Assembly (NCBI RefSeq): GCF_014204715.1
Contig: NZ_JACHLY010000001.1
Span: 1,178,001-1,242,000, forward strand
Length of the DNA: 64,000 bases
Reading direction: 5' to 3'
Source: Streptomonospora salina
GTDB taxonomy: Bacteria; Actinomycetota; Actinomycetes; Streptosporangiales; Streptosporangiaceae
A program made the translations under genes and the position numbers. Each line of letters starts with the position of its first letter. The stretch's first letter is position 1. Positions 43,329 through 53,770 of this stretch are shown piece by piece. The notes below the pieces were generated by a model. That model was not told the origin of the DNA. It ran no database searches and saw only the letters and a program-made list of their open reading frames with translations.

Positions 43329-43903
43329 GCCGGAGACTCCGTCCCGGTGCGGGCGGCGTCCACGGCCGCCTGCGCGCGGCGCCGAGCCGACCGGCGCCCG
43401 TACAGCCGGGCGCACATCGACGTCAGCACCTGGGTCATGTCGCCCACCAGGTCGTCCTCGACCTCGGCGTCGTCGAGGACGACCAGCGACCGGCCCGAGG
43501 CGGCCAGGGCCGACTCCACGTGCTCGGTGCCGAAGCGGGCCAGCCGGTCGCGGTGCTCGACCACGATCGTGGCCACCGACGCATCACGCAGCAGCGCGTG
43601 CAGCTTGGGCCGGTTGCCGTCGAGGGCGGAACCGGTTTCGGTGACGGTGGCGTCCAGGGTGATGCCGCGGCGTCCGCATTCGGCGGCGACCCGGCCCGCC
43701 TGGCGTTCCAGGTCGGGTTTCCGGTCGGTGCTGGAGACGCGGCAGTAGGCGGCGGTGCGGCCGCCGGTGGCGACCGGCTCTTCGACGAGGATGGTGCCGG
43801 TGGCCAGTTGGCGGGCGGGCACGGGCAGGGTGCCCGCATGGAACCAGTTCAGCGCGCTCCGGTACGAAACCCCTTGCGTGCGCGCCCACTCCGTCAACTT
43901 CAC
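43325..43903 (-). CDS. tnpA: IS607-type serine recombinase (TnpA)
   Basis: A 192-residue small serine recombinase with the domain order peculiar to IS607: N-terminal MerR-like helix-turn-helix ([21 protein letters not shown], then [12 protein letters not shown]) followed by the catalytic domain. The nucleophile is Ser57 in [30 protein letters not shown] and [17 protein letters not shown] hold conserved Arg and acidic residues. Ends within the GTG of tnpB, so the two are translationally coupled. Confidence 0.94.
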   Translation of the reverse strand: MKLTEWARTQGVSYRSALNWFHAGTLPVPARQLATGTILVEEPVATGGRTAAYCRVSSTDRKPDLERQAGRVAAECGRRGITLDATVTETGSALDGNRPKLHALLRDASVATIVVEHRDRLARFGTEHVESALAASGRSLVVLDDAEVEDDLVGDMTQVLTSMCARLYGRRSARRRAQAAVDAARTGTESPA

Positions 43904-43929
43904 AGGGGATACCCTACTATAGGGTTACT

Positions 43930-43940
43930 CGTTTTTACAC
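43930..43940. repeat. Right inverted end of the IS607 element
   Basis: CGTTTTTACAC, exact inverse of 41958-41968; overlaps the presumed tnpA promoter region. Confidence 0.75.
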
Positions 43941-44223
43941 ATTCAAGCGGACAGTTCCCAACCTCACCCGTCCCGCGGGCACCATCGGGTGGCACGGCTC
44001 ACATCGGATCCGGGGCGCTCCCCGCACCGCGAGCCCGACCGGGTCCGGTCGGCCCCGATCGACACCGCCGGAACCGATCGGCGCGACGCGGTTCTCATCG
44101 CGCGATAGAGGTGGTAGACGCAGCCGGAGCGACTGGCCACCATGGCCCCACGGAGCGGTGCGCTGCCGCAAGCGGCGGCCCACCGCTCCGCCGGCCAGAG
44201 GGCGGCAACGGAGAGAGGGCCAT

Positions 44224-45309
44224 ATGACGCAGGAAGTGCGCGGGGTCGTCGCGCGGACCGAGAACGCACCCGTCGAGACGGAGACCATCCTCATCCCCGA
44301 CCCCGGCCCCGGAGAAGCCGTGGTGCGCGTGCAGGCGTGCGGAGTGTGCCACACGGACCTGCACTACAAGCTGGGCGGTATCAGCGACGACTTCCCCTTC
44401 CTGCTCGGCCACGAGGCCGCGGGCGTGGTGGAGTCGGTCGGCGCGGGGGTTTCCGACGTCGCGCCGGGCGACTTCGTGGTCCTCAACTGGCGGGCCGTGT
44501 GCGGACAGTGCCGCGCCTGCAAACGCGGCCGCCCCTGGTACTGCTTCGACACCCACAACGCGCGGCAACCGATGACGCTGACCGACGGCACGCCCCTCTC
44601 CCCCGCCCTGGGCATCGGCGCCTTCAGCGACAAGACGCTGGTCGCGGCCGGCCAGTGCACCAAGGTCGACCCCGGAGCCGCACCGAGCGCCGTCGGGCTG
44701 CTGGGGTGCGGAGTGATGGCCGGGATGGGCGCCGCCATCAACACCGGCAACGTGGGGCGCGGCGACAGCGTCGCGGTCATCGGCTGCGGCGGGGTCGGCG
44801 GGGCCGCGATCGCGGGCGCCCGCCTGGCAGGGGCCGCCACGATCGTCGCCGTGGACCTCGACCGCCGCAAGCTCGACTCCGCACGCGGAATGGGCGCCAC
44901 CCACACCGTCGACGCCCACGACCGCGACCCCGTCGACGCGGTCCGGGAACTGACCGGCGGGTTCGGCGCCGACGTCGTCATCGAGGCCGTGGGCCGCCCC
45001 GAGACCTACCGGCAGGCGTTCTACGCCCGCGACCTGGCGGGCACCGTGGTGCTGGTGGGGGTGCCGACCCCGGGGATGACGCTGGAACTGCCGTTCCTGG
45101 ACGTCTTCGCGCGCGGCGGGGCGCTGAAGTCGTCGTGGTACGGCGACTGCCTGCCCAGCCGCGACTTCCCGATGCTCACCGACCTCTACCGGCAGGGGCG
45201 CCTGGACCTGGACGCGTTCGTGTCGGAGACGATTCCGCTGGACGGTATCGAGGGCGCGTTCGCCAAGATGGAGCACGGCGACGTGCTGCGCTCGGTCGTG
45301 CTGGTGTGA
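44224..45309 (+). CDS. mscR: S-(hydroxymethyl)mycothiol dehydrogenase (formaldehyde detoxification)
   Basis: A 361-residue zinc alcohol dehydrogenase that oxidises the mycothiol-formaldehyde adduct with NAD+. Catalytic zinc ligands in [11 protein letters not shown] and [11 protein letters not shown]; structural zinc cysteines in [15 protein letters not shown]; nucleotide motif [17 protein letters not shown] with following Asp ([10 protein letters not shown]). [17 protein letters not shown] is characteristic of the MscR group. ATG 44224 with GAGAGAGG upstream. The metallo-beta-lactamase gene that often follows mscR is absent. Confidence 0.94.
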   Translation: MTQEVRGVVARTENAPVETETILIPDPGPGEAVVRVQACGVCHTDLHYKLGGISDDFPFLLGHEAAGVVESVGAGVSDVAPGDFVVLNWRAVCGQCRACKRGRPWYCFDTHNARQPMTLTDGTPLSPALGIGAFSDKTLVAAGQCTKVDPGAAPSAVGLLGCGVMAGMGAAINTGNVGRGDSVAVIGCGGVGGAAIAGARLAGAATIVAVDLDRRKLDSARGMGATHTVDAHDRDPVDAVRELTGGFGADVVIEAVGRPETYRQAFYARDLAGTVVLVGVPTPGMTLELPFLDVFARGGALKSSWYGDCLPSRDFPMLTDLYRQGRLDLDAFVSETIPLDGIEGAFAKMEHGDVLRSVVLV

Positions 45310-45408
45310 GGCCCCGGCGGAGCCGCGCCACCGCTTCCGCGGGGCGCGGCGCCGCCGACTCGGACCGGGAGGGGACCAGGACGCGCACCGGCCCGGTGCA
45401 CCGAGCGT

Positions 45409-46590
45409 TCAGGCCGGGCGCCCGGCGGTGCGCACGCCCGCCGCCATCCGGGCCACCAGTTCGCGCAGGACCGGCCGCGGCGTGGCGAAGTTGAGGCGGG
45501 CGAACCCCCGCCCGGGTTCGCCGCAGTCGGGGCCGTCGACGAGGACGGTGCGGGCCTGCTCGTGCAGCACGCGGCCGGGGTGCTCGCCCAGCCCCAGCCC
45601 GCGGAAGTCCAGCCAGGCCAGGTAGGTGCCTTCGGGCGGGGTGAAGCCGACCCCGGGCAGGTGCTCGGCCAGCAGCGCGGCGAGCTCGTGCCGGTTGCCG
45701 TCGAGGTAGGCGACCACGTCGTCCAGCCAGTCGCCGCCGGAGGTGTAGGCGGCGGTGGCGGCGGTCATGCCGAAGTTGCCGGCGCCGTGGGCCAGTACCG
45801 GTCCGATGCGGGCCATGACCGCGGCGTCGGCGGCGTTGCTCGTGATGAGCTGCGCGCACTTGAGACCGGGGACGTTGAAGGCCTTGGACGCCGAGGTGGC
45901 GGTGAGCGTGTGGCCGGCGGCCTCGGGCGACACCGCGGCGTAGGGCACGTGCCGGTGTCCCGGGTAGGTCAGGGGCCCGTGGATCTCGTCGGCGAAGACG
46001 CGGCCGCCGTGGCGCTCGACGACCTCGCTCAGCGCTGCCAGCTCGTCGGCGGTGAACACCCGGCCCAGCGGGTTGTAGGGGTTGCACAGGGTGAGGAGAT
46101 GGCCGCCGGCGCGGAAGGCGGCGTCGATCGCGTCGAGGTCGAAGACGTGGCGGGTGCCGTCGAAGGCCATGGGGACCTCGACGATGTCGCGGCCCAGTCC
46201 CTGCGGAACCGTCAGGAACGGCATGTAGGCCGGGGTGGGCAGGATGACGGGGCTGCCGGGGCGGGAGAAGTGCTCGACGGCGGTTTCGAAGCCCTTGACC
46301 ACGTCGGCGACCGGGTGGACGTCGGCGGGATCGACGTGCCAGCCGTAGCGGTCGCGCTGCCAGTCGGCGCAGGCGCGGCGCATCGCCGCGGCGATGCGCG
46401 GCGGCGGGTATCCGAGGTCCCCGGCGTCCACGGCGGCGTGCAGGGCGCCGGTGACCGCCGGCGCGGTGCCGAAGTCCATCTCGGCGATGAACGCGCCGAG
46501 GGTGTCCTCGCCGTGGAGGGTCCACTTGATGCCGCCGCGGGAGCGGAGGTCCTCGATTGTCACCGCGTCCAACGCGCGCTCCAGGCTCAC
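45409..46590 (-). CDS. MalY/PatB-type PLP C-S lyase / aminotransferase
   Basis: A 393-residue fold-type I PLP enzyme of the MalY/PatB group (cystathionine beta-lyase-like). Start GTG 46590 behind AAAGGA. Landmarks: GIKWTLHGEDTLGAFIAEMDFGTAP, VADVVKGFETAVEHFSRPG, CNPYNPLGRVFT, VFADEIHGPLTYPG and the PLP lysine of TATSASKAFNVPGLKCAQ. Conserved C-terminal Arg in FARLNFATPR. Convergent with mscR. Likely acts on cystathionine or a related amino acid, but a biosynthetic aminotransferase role cannot be excluded. Confidence 0.92.
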   Translation of the reverse strand: MSLERALDAVTIEDLRSRGGIKWTLHGEDTLGAFIAEMDFGTAPAVTGALHAAVDAGDLGYPPPRIAAAMRRACADWQRDRYGWHVDPADVHPVADVVKGFETAVEHFSRPGSPVILPTPAYMPFLTVPQGLGRDIVEVPMAFDGTRHVFDLDAIDAAFRAGGHLLTLCNPYNPLGRVFTADELAALSEVVERHGGRVFADEIHGPLTYPGHRHVPYAAVSPEAAGHTLTATSASKAFNVPGLKCAQLITSNAADAAVMARIGPVLAHGAGNFGMTAATAAYTSGGDWLDDVVAYLDGNRHELAALLAEHLPGVGFTPPEGTYLAWLDFRGLGLGEHPGRVLHEQARTVLVDGPDCGEPGRGFARLNFATPRPVLRELVARMAAGVRTAGRPA

Positions 46591-46778
46591 GGGCCGTCCT
46601 TTCCGGGCAGGGGCCCGCGGCGGGTACCGCCCGGTCGGCGCGTGCGTGAGCGCCGGGCGGGGCCGCGGGCAGGCGGACACGGCTGCGGGCGGCACCGCGG
46701 GGATGCCGCCCGTCGTCTGCCGTCCACTGTAGGCCGACCGGCCGCGGCGGGTGCGGTCCGGTCCGGCGCACCGCGCGC

Positions 46779-47978
46779 TCAGCCGGCCGCGGCGGCCTTG
46801 CCGGAGGTGCGCACCAGGTCGCTGAAGAGCTCTTCCCACATCATGTGGACGTTCTCGGGAGCGTAGCCCTGCGAGGTCGTGAGCGCCTCGGCGCCCATGC
46901 TGTCGCGCAGCTCCCGGTCGTCCATCATCGTCGAGATGGCGTCGGCCAGCGCGTCGGTGTCCTTGGGCGGAACCAGGATCCCGTCCTTGCCGTCGGTGAT
47001 GACATCGGCCGGCCCGGTAGGGCAGTCGAAGGTCACGATCGGCAGGGCGTGGGTCATCGCCTCGATGACGACCATCGGCAGGCCTTCGAACCGGGAGCTG
47101 AGGATGTAGAAGGCCGACTTGGTGAGCTCGTCTTCCATGCGGTCGGTGTGGCCCATCAGGAAGACGTGGTTGTAGAGGTGGTGCTTGTCGATGAGCGCCC
47201 GCAGCTCGTTCTTCTTCTTGCCCGTCCCGTAGATCCGCAGCTGCCAGTCGGGGTGGCGCTCGGCGACCTTCTTGTAGGCCGGGATGAGCATGTCGAAGCC
47301 CTTCTGGGGGGCCAGCCGTCCCGCGGCGAGGGCGATCTTGTTGGTGTGGTCGGAGTGCTCCTGCTCCGTCGAGTGCACCGCGTTGGGGATCCGCACCAGG
47401 CGGGTGCCGGGCAGCAGCTTCTTGTAGTCGTCCAGGTCGCGGCTGGTGAGCACGGCGACCGCGTCGAAGCTCGGGTAGTACCGGGCGATCGCCTTCTGCA
47501 CGTCCGGGCGGTGGGTGCCCAGGTTCATGTGCTCCTGGGCGACGCGGATCAGCCGCGGGGAGGCGTAGCGCGCGGCGAGGATGTTCAGCGCGGGGCGGGT
47601 GGTCACCAGGATGCCGTCGCCGACGCTCTTGAGATAGCGGACGACCTCGCGCTCGACGTGGCGGTTGAACGCCTCGTAGCCGAACTCCCCCTCCGGGACG
47701 ATCCGGCCGCCCTGCTTGCGCAGGCGTTCGCGGCGGGCGGCGCGGTAGCGCCCCACCGGTCCGGGCGCGGGCTCGTCGCCCTTGGGCGCGCGCACGTCGA
47801 CGACGGTGGTCAGCCGCACCCGCTCGTCGAGGTCGAAGTTGGGCTCGTCCTTGTGCCGGACGGTGCTGACGATCTCGACGTCGTAGCCCAGCCCCGCCAT
47901 GGTGGCGGCCTGGGTGAACACGGTGCGGATGGTGCCGCCTGTGCCGTAGGCGTTCAGCAGCAGGTAGCGGATCCTCAT
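46779..47978 (-). CDS. Glycosyltransferase family 4
   Basis: A 399-residue GT-B glycosyltransferase. N-terminal domain begins MRIRYLLLNAYGTGGTIRTVFTQAATMAGLGYDVEIVS; C-terminal nucleotide-sugar domain shows KIALAAGRLAPQKGFDMLIPAYKKV, RIYGTGKKK and the EGLPMVVIEAMTHALPIVTFDCPTGPADVI donor loop. ATG 47978 overlaps the upstream stop (ATGA). Third gene of an operon with a sulfotransferase, so a sulfated surface glycan or a glycosylated metabolite is a reasonable product. TarM/teichoic-acid-type transferases look similar. Confidence 0.92.
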   Translation of the reverse strand: MRIRYLLLNAYGTGGTIRTVFTQAATMAGLGYDVEIVSTVRHKDEPNFDLDERVRLTTVVDVRAPKGDEPAPGPVGRYRAARRERLRKQGGRIVPEGEFGYEAFNRHVEREVVRYLKSVGDGILVTTRPALNILAARYASPRLIRVAQEHMNLGTHRPDVQKAIARYYPSFDAVAVLTSRDLDDYKKLLPGTRLVRIPNAVHSTEQEHSDHTNKIALAAGRLAPQKGFDMLIPAYKKVAERHPDWQLRIYGTGKKKNELRALIDKHHLYNHVFLMGHTDRMEDELTKSAFYILSSRFEGLPMVVIEAMTHALPIVTFDCPTGPADVITDGKDGILVPPKDTDALADAISTMMDDRELRDSMGAEALTTSQGYAPENVHMMWEELFSDLVRTSGKAAAAG

Positions 47979-48468
47979 GGCGATTCCTTGCCGGATGAGC
48001 CGGACGTGCCGGGCGTGCAGTCGATCGAAAGGTCTTCGCGGGCGGTGTAGACGGGCCGCACGCGCATCCGCACGCCGTCGTCCTCGACTTCCTGGGCGGG
48101 GAAGACCATGACCTTCTTCTTGTCGCGGATGTCGTCCAGCCGGCGCCCCAGCCGCATCCGGCCTTCGGCGTCCGAGTCCGGCCGGTCCTCGGGGACGGCG
48201 TAGAGGTCCCACTTCATCCCGTCGCCGGAAGGCGAGTGCCCGGGATCGACGGGGACGAAGTCCGCCAGCGGGACCGAGACTTCGAAGCGGCCGCCTTCGA
48301 CCTTGAGTTCGTGGTGGACCCGGATGTCGGTACCGCGCACCGCGGACAGCAGGTACCAGCGGCCGGATTCGGGGTCGGCGAGACCGTGGAAGTCGCCGAC
48401 GATGCGGATGCGGCCGTCGCGCGGCCAGACCTCGCCGACCTCCGCGCAGGGCTCGGGGGTGGGGGCGT

Positions 48469-48472
<4 letters not shown>
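47975..48472 (-). CDS. Unknown beta-rich protein between sulfotransferase and glycosyltransferase
   Basis: A 165-residue cytoplasmic protein. GTG 48472 overlaps the sulfotransferase stop (GTGA) and its own stop overlaps the glycosyltransferase start, so all three are translationally coupled. Segments such as GRIRIVGDFHGLADPESGRWYLLSAVRG, DIRVHHELKVEGGRFEVSVPLADF and GMKWDLYAVPED suggest an Ig-like or transthyretin-like beta sandwich. This resembles the small domain found in glycan-polymerising glycosyltransferase operons. No enzyme motif is visible. Confidence 0.75.
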
Positions 48473-49446
<974 letters not shown>

Positions 49447-50014
49447 GGAACTTATGGCTCTTTTCGACTGGAAACAAAGGGAACGGACTCTGTCGCTCGG
49501 CGCCGCACCCGGTCGGCCGCCGACGTCGTATCGGCCGGCCGGGCGGGTCCCGGCGAAGCGGTGCGGCACGGACGCGCGGACGTACCGCACGTGCGGAGGG
49601 CCCGAAGCCGCACCCGGGAGCGCCGGAAGCCGGAAGCGAAACAGCGGAGGCCGCGCACCGGCCGCCCGCCTCGGCCGCGGTGGTCGCCGACCGGATCCCG
49701 CCGGGCCGCGGAGCCGACGATGCGGACACTGCCACGATAACCGCCCCCGAGCGGCCGATCGAGCATCTCGGGTCGCCGACACCCCGGAGGGTCGGACCGC
49801 AGCCCCCTAAAGGGTGGGGCGTGGCATGTCAAGGCCGCATAAAGCCACAGGCATGCACGCGGCCGCACGTCGGTGCACACCCTGCGCCTTCGCTGCACAT
49901 CAGGCCGGATCCGGCCAGGACGCCGGCCGGAGGTGCGGGGTCCGGCCGCCGCGACCGCTCGGCCGCCGCGCAGGTGGTCCCGCCGCGCACGGAACCCGCG
50001 GCTCGGCGCCTAGC
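49447..50014. other. Divergent intergenic region, sulfotransferase operon / MpaB gene
   Basis: About 570 bp. No supported gene or clear repeat. Promoters for both neighbours must lie here. The MpaB start at 50015 has no ribosome site within 20 bp, so a leaderless start is possible. Confidence 0.4.
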
Positions 50015-50854
50015 ATGGGCGCTGTGGGAGGACAGCACGCGCGCGCAAGCGAGGACCCGGCCGCCGGCGTCTACCGCGAGGCCGCGGCTCTGGGGGCGGC
50101 CGCCTACGCCATCCTGCTGCAGATCGCCGAACCGGGCGTGGGGCGGGGCGTACGCGACCACAGCGACTTCGCGCAGCGCCCGGTCGACCGGCTGCGCGGC
50201 ACTCTGGTGTTCGTCTACGCGCTGATGTTCGGCACCGGTGCGGAGGCGGAGCGGGTCGCGGGCACCGTGCGCAGAGTCCACCGGCACGTCGTCGGCCCCG
50301 ACTACAGCGCGCAGGACCCCGAGCTGCAGGTATGGGTGGCGGCGACGCTCTACGCCTGCAACATGCACGTCCACGAACTGGTCTTCGGCCCGATGGCGCC
50401 CGCGGACAAGGACGCGGTCTACACGGCGTCGTCGGTGTTCGCCACCTCGCTGGGCTGCCCGCGCGAGCGCTGGCCCGCCACCCGCGCCGACTTCGAGCGC
50501 TACTGGACCGAAGCGGTCGCCTCCATCAGGGTCGACGACACCGCGCGCGCCGTCGCCGGCGACCTGTTCCACCCCGCCAACCCCGCCGTGCGGGCACTGG
50601 TGCGGGTGCAGCGCTTCCTGGCCTCGGGGCTGCTGCCCGCCCACGTCCGCGACGGGTTCGGCCTGGAGTGGGGCCCGCGGCACCAGCGCCGGTTCGACCG
50701 GCTGGTCACCGTGGTCCGGGCCGTCTACCCGCGCCTGCCGACGGCCGTGCGGACGCTGCCGCGCGACTTCTATCTGCGCGACATGCGCCGCCGGTTCGCC
50801 CGAGCCGACGCGGGCCGGCGCAGCGGCCCGCCCCCGCCCGCCTCCGGAACCTAG
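50015..50854 (+). CDS. MpaB/DUF2236-family oxygenase, copy A
   Basis: A 279-residue protein of the MpaB/latex-clearing (Lcp) superfamily (DUF2236), heme-dependent oxygenases. Visible signature: GVGRGVRDHSDFAQRPVDRLRGTLVFVYALMFG and VRRVHRHVVGPDYSAQDPELQVWVAATLYACNMHVHELVFG, with the His residues expected for heme coordination. C-terminal basic segment follows. The ATG at 50015 is the first good start after the upstream noncoding stretch. Converges with a second family member, with a terminator between them. Confidence 0.87.
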   Translation: MGAVGGQHARASEDPAAGVYREAAALGAAAYAILLQIAEPGVGRGVRDHSDFAQRPVDRLRGTLVFVYALMFGTGAEAERVAGTVRRVHRHVVGPDYSAQDPELQVWVAATLYACNMHVHELVFGPMAPADKDAVYTASSVFATSLGCPRERWPATRADFERYWTEAVASIRVDDTARAVAGDLFHPANPAVRALVRVQRFLASGLLPAHVRDGFGLEWGPRHQRRFDRLVTVVRAVYPRLPTAVRTLPRDFYLRDMRRRFARADAGRRSGPPPPASGT

Positions 50855-50873
50855 GCTCCGAGGACCGTCGGGA

Positions 50874-50899
50874 CCGGGCCGCTGGCGAACGCGGCCCGG
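50874..50899. terminator. Bidirectional terminator between the MpaB-type genes
   Basis: Perfect 9-bp stem CCGGGCCGC / GCGGCCCGG with an 8-nt loop in the 77-bp gap. Confidence 0.65.
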
Positions 50900-50931
50900 G
50901 GGTGGCACCGAATCTCCGGGGCGCGTGTCCG

Positions 50932-51852
50932 TCAGTCTGCGCGGGTGGGTTTGCGCAGCCACTTCTCGTCGATGCCGACGGGCTCCGGGGCTCCGACGCC
51001 GGCCAGGTCGCAGCCGTGCGGGAAGCCCGGGTAGGTCCGGTTGCCGGGGTCGGCGGCGAGCCTGGAGGTGCGGCGCGGCGGCAGCTGCGACACGACGCCG
51101 GCCCGCATGCGCAGCGCCGTCCGCACGACGGGGGGCAGCCACCGCGGCGGGTGGGAGAAGCCGAACGCCTCCAGCATGGGGTCGTCCAGCAGCGCCCGCA
51201 CGCCCGCGTCGGCGGCCGGGCGCAGCGGGGCCGGGAACCAGCTGCGGAAGACGTCGAGCGTCGCCTGGCCGACGCGGGCGTTGGTGTCGGCGTAGCGGAA
51301 GTGCTCGCGCTCGTAGGCGTTCTTGAATTCGCGGAAGGCGTCGAGGTCGGCGGGGATGTCGCGGATGTTCATCCGGGTGCCCACCTCCCGGTAGTAGAGG
51401 TAGCCGGCCCGGAGCTCGGCCTCGGTCAGGTCGCGCCAGCCGTACCGGGCGATCCAGTCGATGGGCTCGAAGACGAAGGTCGACAGCACGTAGAGCATGT
51501 CGCCGTTGGAGATGTCGTAGCGGTTGTGCATCCGGTTGATGTTGCGCAGACTCTGGCGGCCCCGCTCGGAGTCGACGCCGTGCTCGGTCATCTCGTTCAT
51601 CAGGATCGAGGTGTCGTCGTAGCGCTTCTGGCCGCAGCGGGAGAACTCGCCGGTGGCGTCCAGCAGGGCCGAGATGGAGGGGACGCAGTAGGTGCGGTAC
51701 AGCGCGAGTTCCAGGGCCCGGTTGTAGTCCCAGGGCAGCTCATAGCCCACGGAGATCCGGTAGATCTCGCGGAAGTCGGTCTCGGGGTCGAGCTCGTCGA
51801 TGCGGCGCATCCAGCGGAAGCGGTCGCGGCGGAGTGCCGAGGGCAGGGGCAT
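50932..51852 (-). CDS. MpaB/DUF2236-like oxygenase, copy B
   Basis: A 306-residue protein of the oxygenase MpaB family, more divergent than copy A. ATG 51852 with GAAGGA 6 nt upstream. Landmarks: RFRWMRRIDELDPETDFREIYRISVGYELPWDYNRALELALYRTYCVPSISALL, GQKRYDDTSILMNEM, and NRMHNRYDISNGDMLYVLSTFVFEPIDWIARYGWR, in which the His is a candidate heme ligand; C-terminal third has SHPPRWLPPVVRTALRMRAGV. Next to a P450 gene across a 586-bp divergent region. Confidence 0.8.
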   Translation of the reverse strand: MPLPSALRRDRFRWMRRIDELDPETDFREIYRISVGYELPWDYNRALELALYRTYCVPSISALLDATGEFSRCGQKRYDDTSILMNEMTEHGVDSERGRQSLRNINRMHNRYDISNGDMLYVLSTFVFEPIDWIARYGWRDLTEAELRAGYLYYREVGTRMNIRDIPADLDAFREFKNAYEREHFRYADTNARVGQATLDVFRSWFPAPLRPAADAGVRALLDDPMLEAFGFSHPPRWLPPVVRTALRMRAGVVSQLPPRRTSRLAADPGNRTYPGFPHGCDLAGVGAPEPVGIDEKWLRKPTRAD

Positions 51853-52438
51853 GGCGTGTTCCTTCACGGGGTGCGGGACGGGTGCGGCCGACTGCGGGCT
51901 GCCGGGCGGTTCGCCGGGACGGTACCCGGCCGAATCGGACGTCGGCTCACCGCCGACTGTAGAACGCGGACTTCCGGTCGATGTAACGGGCACCCGGAAA
52001 TGCGGTATCGGTGCACCCTGGCGTGCGGTCGGAATCGGCGGCACAACGGCGGATCACTCGTCGGCGCACCCGCCCACCGCACATTCCAGGACCCTGACCT
52101 GCTGATTCTCTAACCTGCCGCCCTCGCTTCGCCCTCGCTTCCGGCGACGGGGACCGGGCGGGTTCCCGCGGCCGGGGCGGTCGGCCGAATCGCCCGCAGG
52201 GCGCCGGATCGGGCGTTCCGTGCAATCAGAGCATGACCGAAACGAATTCTACCCGTCCCGGCCCACCCGAGACGGAAACCGATTCCCCCGATTCGGTGAG
52301 TGATAAACGAGTGAACTGCTGTGATGTAGCACTTTGGGCGGGACCTCACATTCTCCGCTCTTACGTCTGGATCATGGCGAATCACATCCCTACCCTGGGA
52401 CGAGCCGACCGCCGCCCCCTCATCAGTGAGGCGCATCT
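51853..52438. promoter_or_regulatory. Divergent region, MpaB copy B / P450
   Basis: About 590 bp with a clear GC drop at 52230-52400. It contains an ATG-initiated open frame of 69 codons (52233-52442) whose stop overlaps the P450 start codon as ATGA. No domain is recognised and its start has no good ribosome site; it is treated here as a possible leader peptide, not as a gene. Confidence 0.4.
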
Positions 52439-53683
52439 ATGACCACAGTTCCGGACACTCCGGGCATTCCTGACATCGTCTCTGCGGAGTTCAACGCCGA
52501 TCCGTATTCCGCCTACCGGATCATGCGCGACGAGGCCCCCCTGATCTGGCACGAGCCGATGCAGAGTTACATCGTTTCGCGCTATGAGGACGTCCAGCGG
52601 GCGTTCAAGGACGGAGTGTTCACCACCGCCAACTACGACTGGCAACTGGAACCGGTGCACGGCCGCACGATCCTCCAGCTCAGCGGCCGCGAGCACGCGA
52701 CACGGCGGGCCCTGGTGGCACCGGCCTTCCGCGGCGGCGAGCTGCGCGACAAGTTCCGCCCCGTCATCGAGCGCAACGCCCGCGAGCTGATCGACACCTT
52801 CCGCGAGGACGGCTCGGTCGACCTGGTGTCGCAGTTCGCCACGCACTTCCCGATCAACGTCATCGTCGACATGCTGGGTCTGGACAAATCCGACCACGAC
52901 CGGTTCCACAAGTGGTACACCAGCATCATCGCCTTCCTGGGCAACCTCACCCAGGACCCCGACGTCGCGGCGGACGGCTTGCGCACCCGCGAAGAGTTCG
53001 CCGCGTACATGATCCCGATCATCCGGGAACGCCGCGAGAACCCCGGCGACGACCTGCTGTCGACGCTGTGCCAGGCCGAGATCGACGGCACCTCGATGAG
53101 CGACGACGACATCAAGGCGTTCTGCAGCCTGCTGCTGGCCGCCGGAGGCGAGACCACCGACAAGGCGCTGGCCGCGATGTTCGCCAACCTGCTCAGCCAC
53201 CCCGACCAGCTGGAGGCGGTGCGCCAGGACCGCTCGCTGATCCCCAAGGCCTTCGCCGAGACGCTGCGCCACAGCCCGCCGGTGCACATGATCATGCGCC
53301 AGCCCGCCGAGGACGTGGTCTTCAGCGGCGGCGAGGTCCCCGCGGGCAGTACCGTGACGTGCCTGATCGGTGCGGCCAACCGCGACCCCGAGCACTACGC
53401 CGACCCCGACGCCTTCAACGTCTTCCGCGAGGAGATCGACGCCTCCACCGCCTTCACCGCAGCCGCCGGGCACCTGGCCTTCGCCTTGGGCCGGCACTTC
53501 TGCGTCGGCGCGCTGCTGGCCGAGACGGAGGTGGAGGTCGCGGCGAACATGCTGCTGGACGCGATGCCCGACGCCCGCCTGGCCGACCGCTACTCGGCCC
53601 AAGAGCAGGGCGTTTTCACCCGCGGCCCGGCCGACGTGCCGGTGGAGTTCACGCCGCGGAGCGCGGTCTCGGCCGGCGTCTGA
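52439..53683 (+). CDS. Cytochrome P450 with complete motifs
   Basis: A 414-residue soluble bacterial P450 monooxygenase. I-helix acid-alcohol region LLAAGGETTDKAL, ExxR as ETLR followed by HSPPVHMIMRQ, and heme loop FALGRHFCVGALLAETE with the thiolate Cys. N-terminal INTERVAL PDIVSAEFNADPYSAYRIMRDEAPL is typical. GAGG ribosome site. Start codon overlaps a short upstream frame. Converges with the ExxR-less P450 of the conservon. No ferredoxin gene is adjacent, so electrons come from elsewhere. Confidence 0.93.
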   Translation: MTTVPDTPGIPDIVSAEFNADPYSAYRIMRDEAPLIWHEPMQSYIVSRYEDVQRAFKDGVFTTANYDWQLEPVHGRTILQLSGREHATRRALVAPAFRGGELRDKFRPVIERNARELIDTFREDGSVDLVSQFATHFPINVIVDMLGLDKSDHDRFHKWYTSIIAFLGNLTQDPDVAADGLRTREEFAAYMIPIIRERRENPGDDLLSTLCQAEIDGTSMSDDDIKAFCSLLLAAGGETTDKALAAMFANLLSHPDQLEAVRQDRSLIPKAFAETLRHSPPVHMIMRQPAEDVVFSGGEVPAGSTVTCLIGAANRDPEHYADPDAFNVFREEIDASTAFTAAAGHLAFALGRHFCVGALLAETEVEVAANMLLDAMPDARLADRYSAQEQGVFTRGPADVPVEFTPRSAVSAGV

Positions 53684-53708
53684 CCTCGCGACCGCGCCGG
53701 AACGACTC

Positions 53709-53736
53709 CGGGGGCCGCTGCCCGCAGCGGCCCCCG
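53709..53736. terminator. Bidirectional terminator between two P450 genes
   Basis: Perfect 12-bp stem CGGGGGCCGCTG / CAGCGGCCCCCG, 4-nt loop, followed by AAA. Confidence 0.8.
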
Positions 53737-53770
53737 AAAGTCCGTGGTGCGGCGGTCCCCGCGCGGCCTC

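Larger units (their letters stand above)
41952..43950 (-). mobile_element. Complete IS607-family element
   Basis: tnpA (serine recombinase with MerR-like N-terminus) and tnpB overlap in the order of IS607. Ends carry a perfect 11-bp inverted repeat, GTGTAAAAACG at 41958-41968 and CGTTTTTACAC at 43930-43940. GG dinucleotides stand just outside at 41952-41953 and 43949-43950, fitting the GG core used by IS607 recombinases. Exact edges are approximate. Inserted between the NUDIX gene and mscR, breaking no recognisable gene. Confidence 0.85.
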
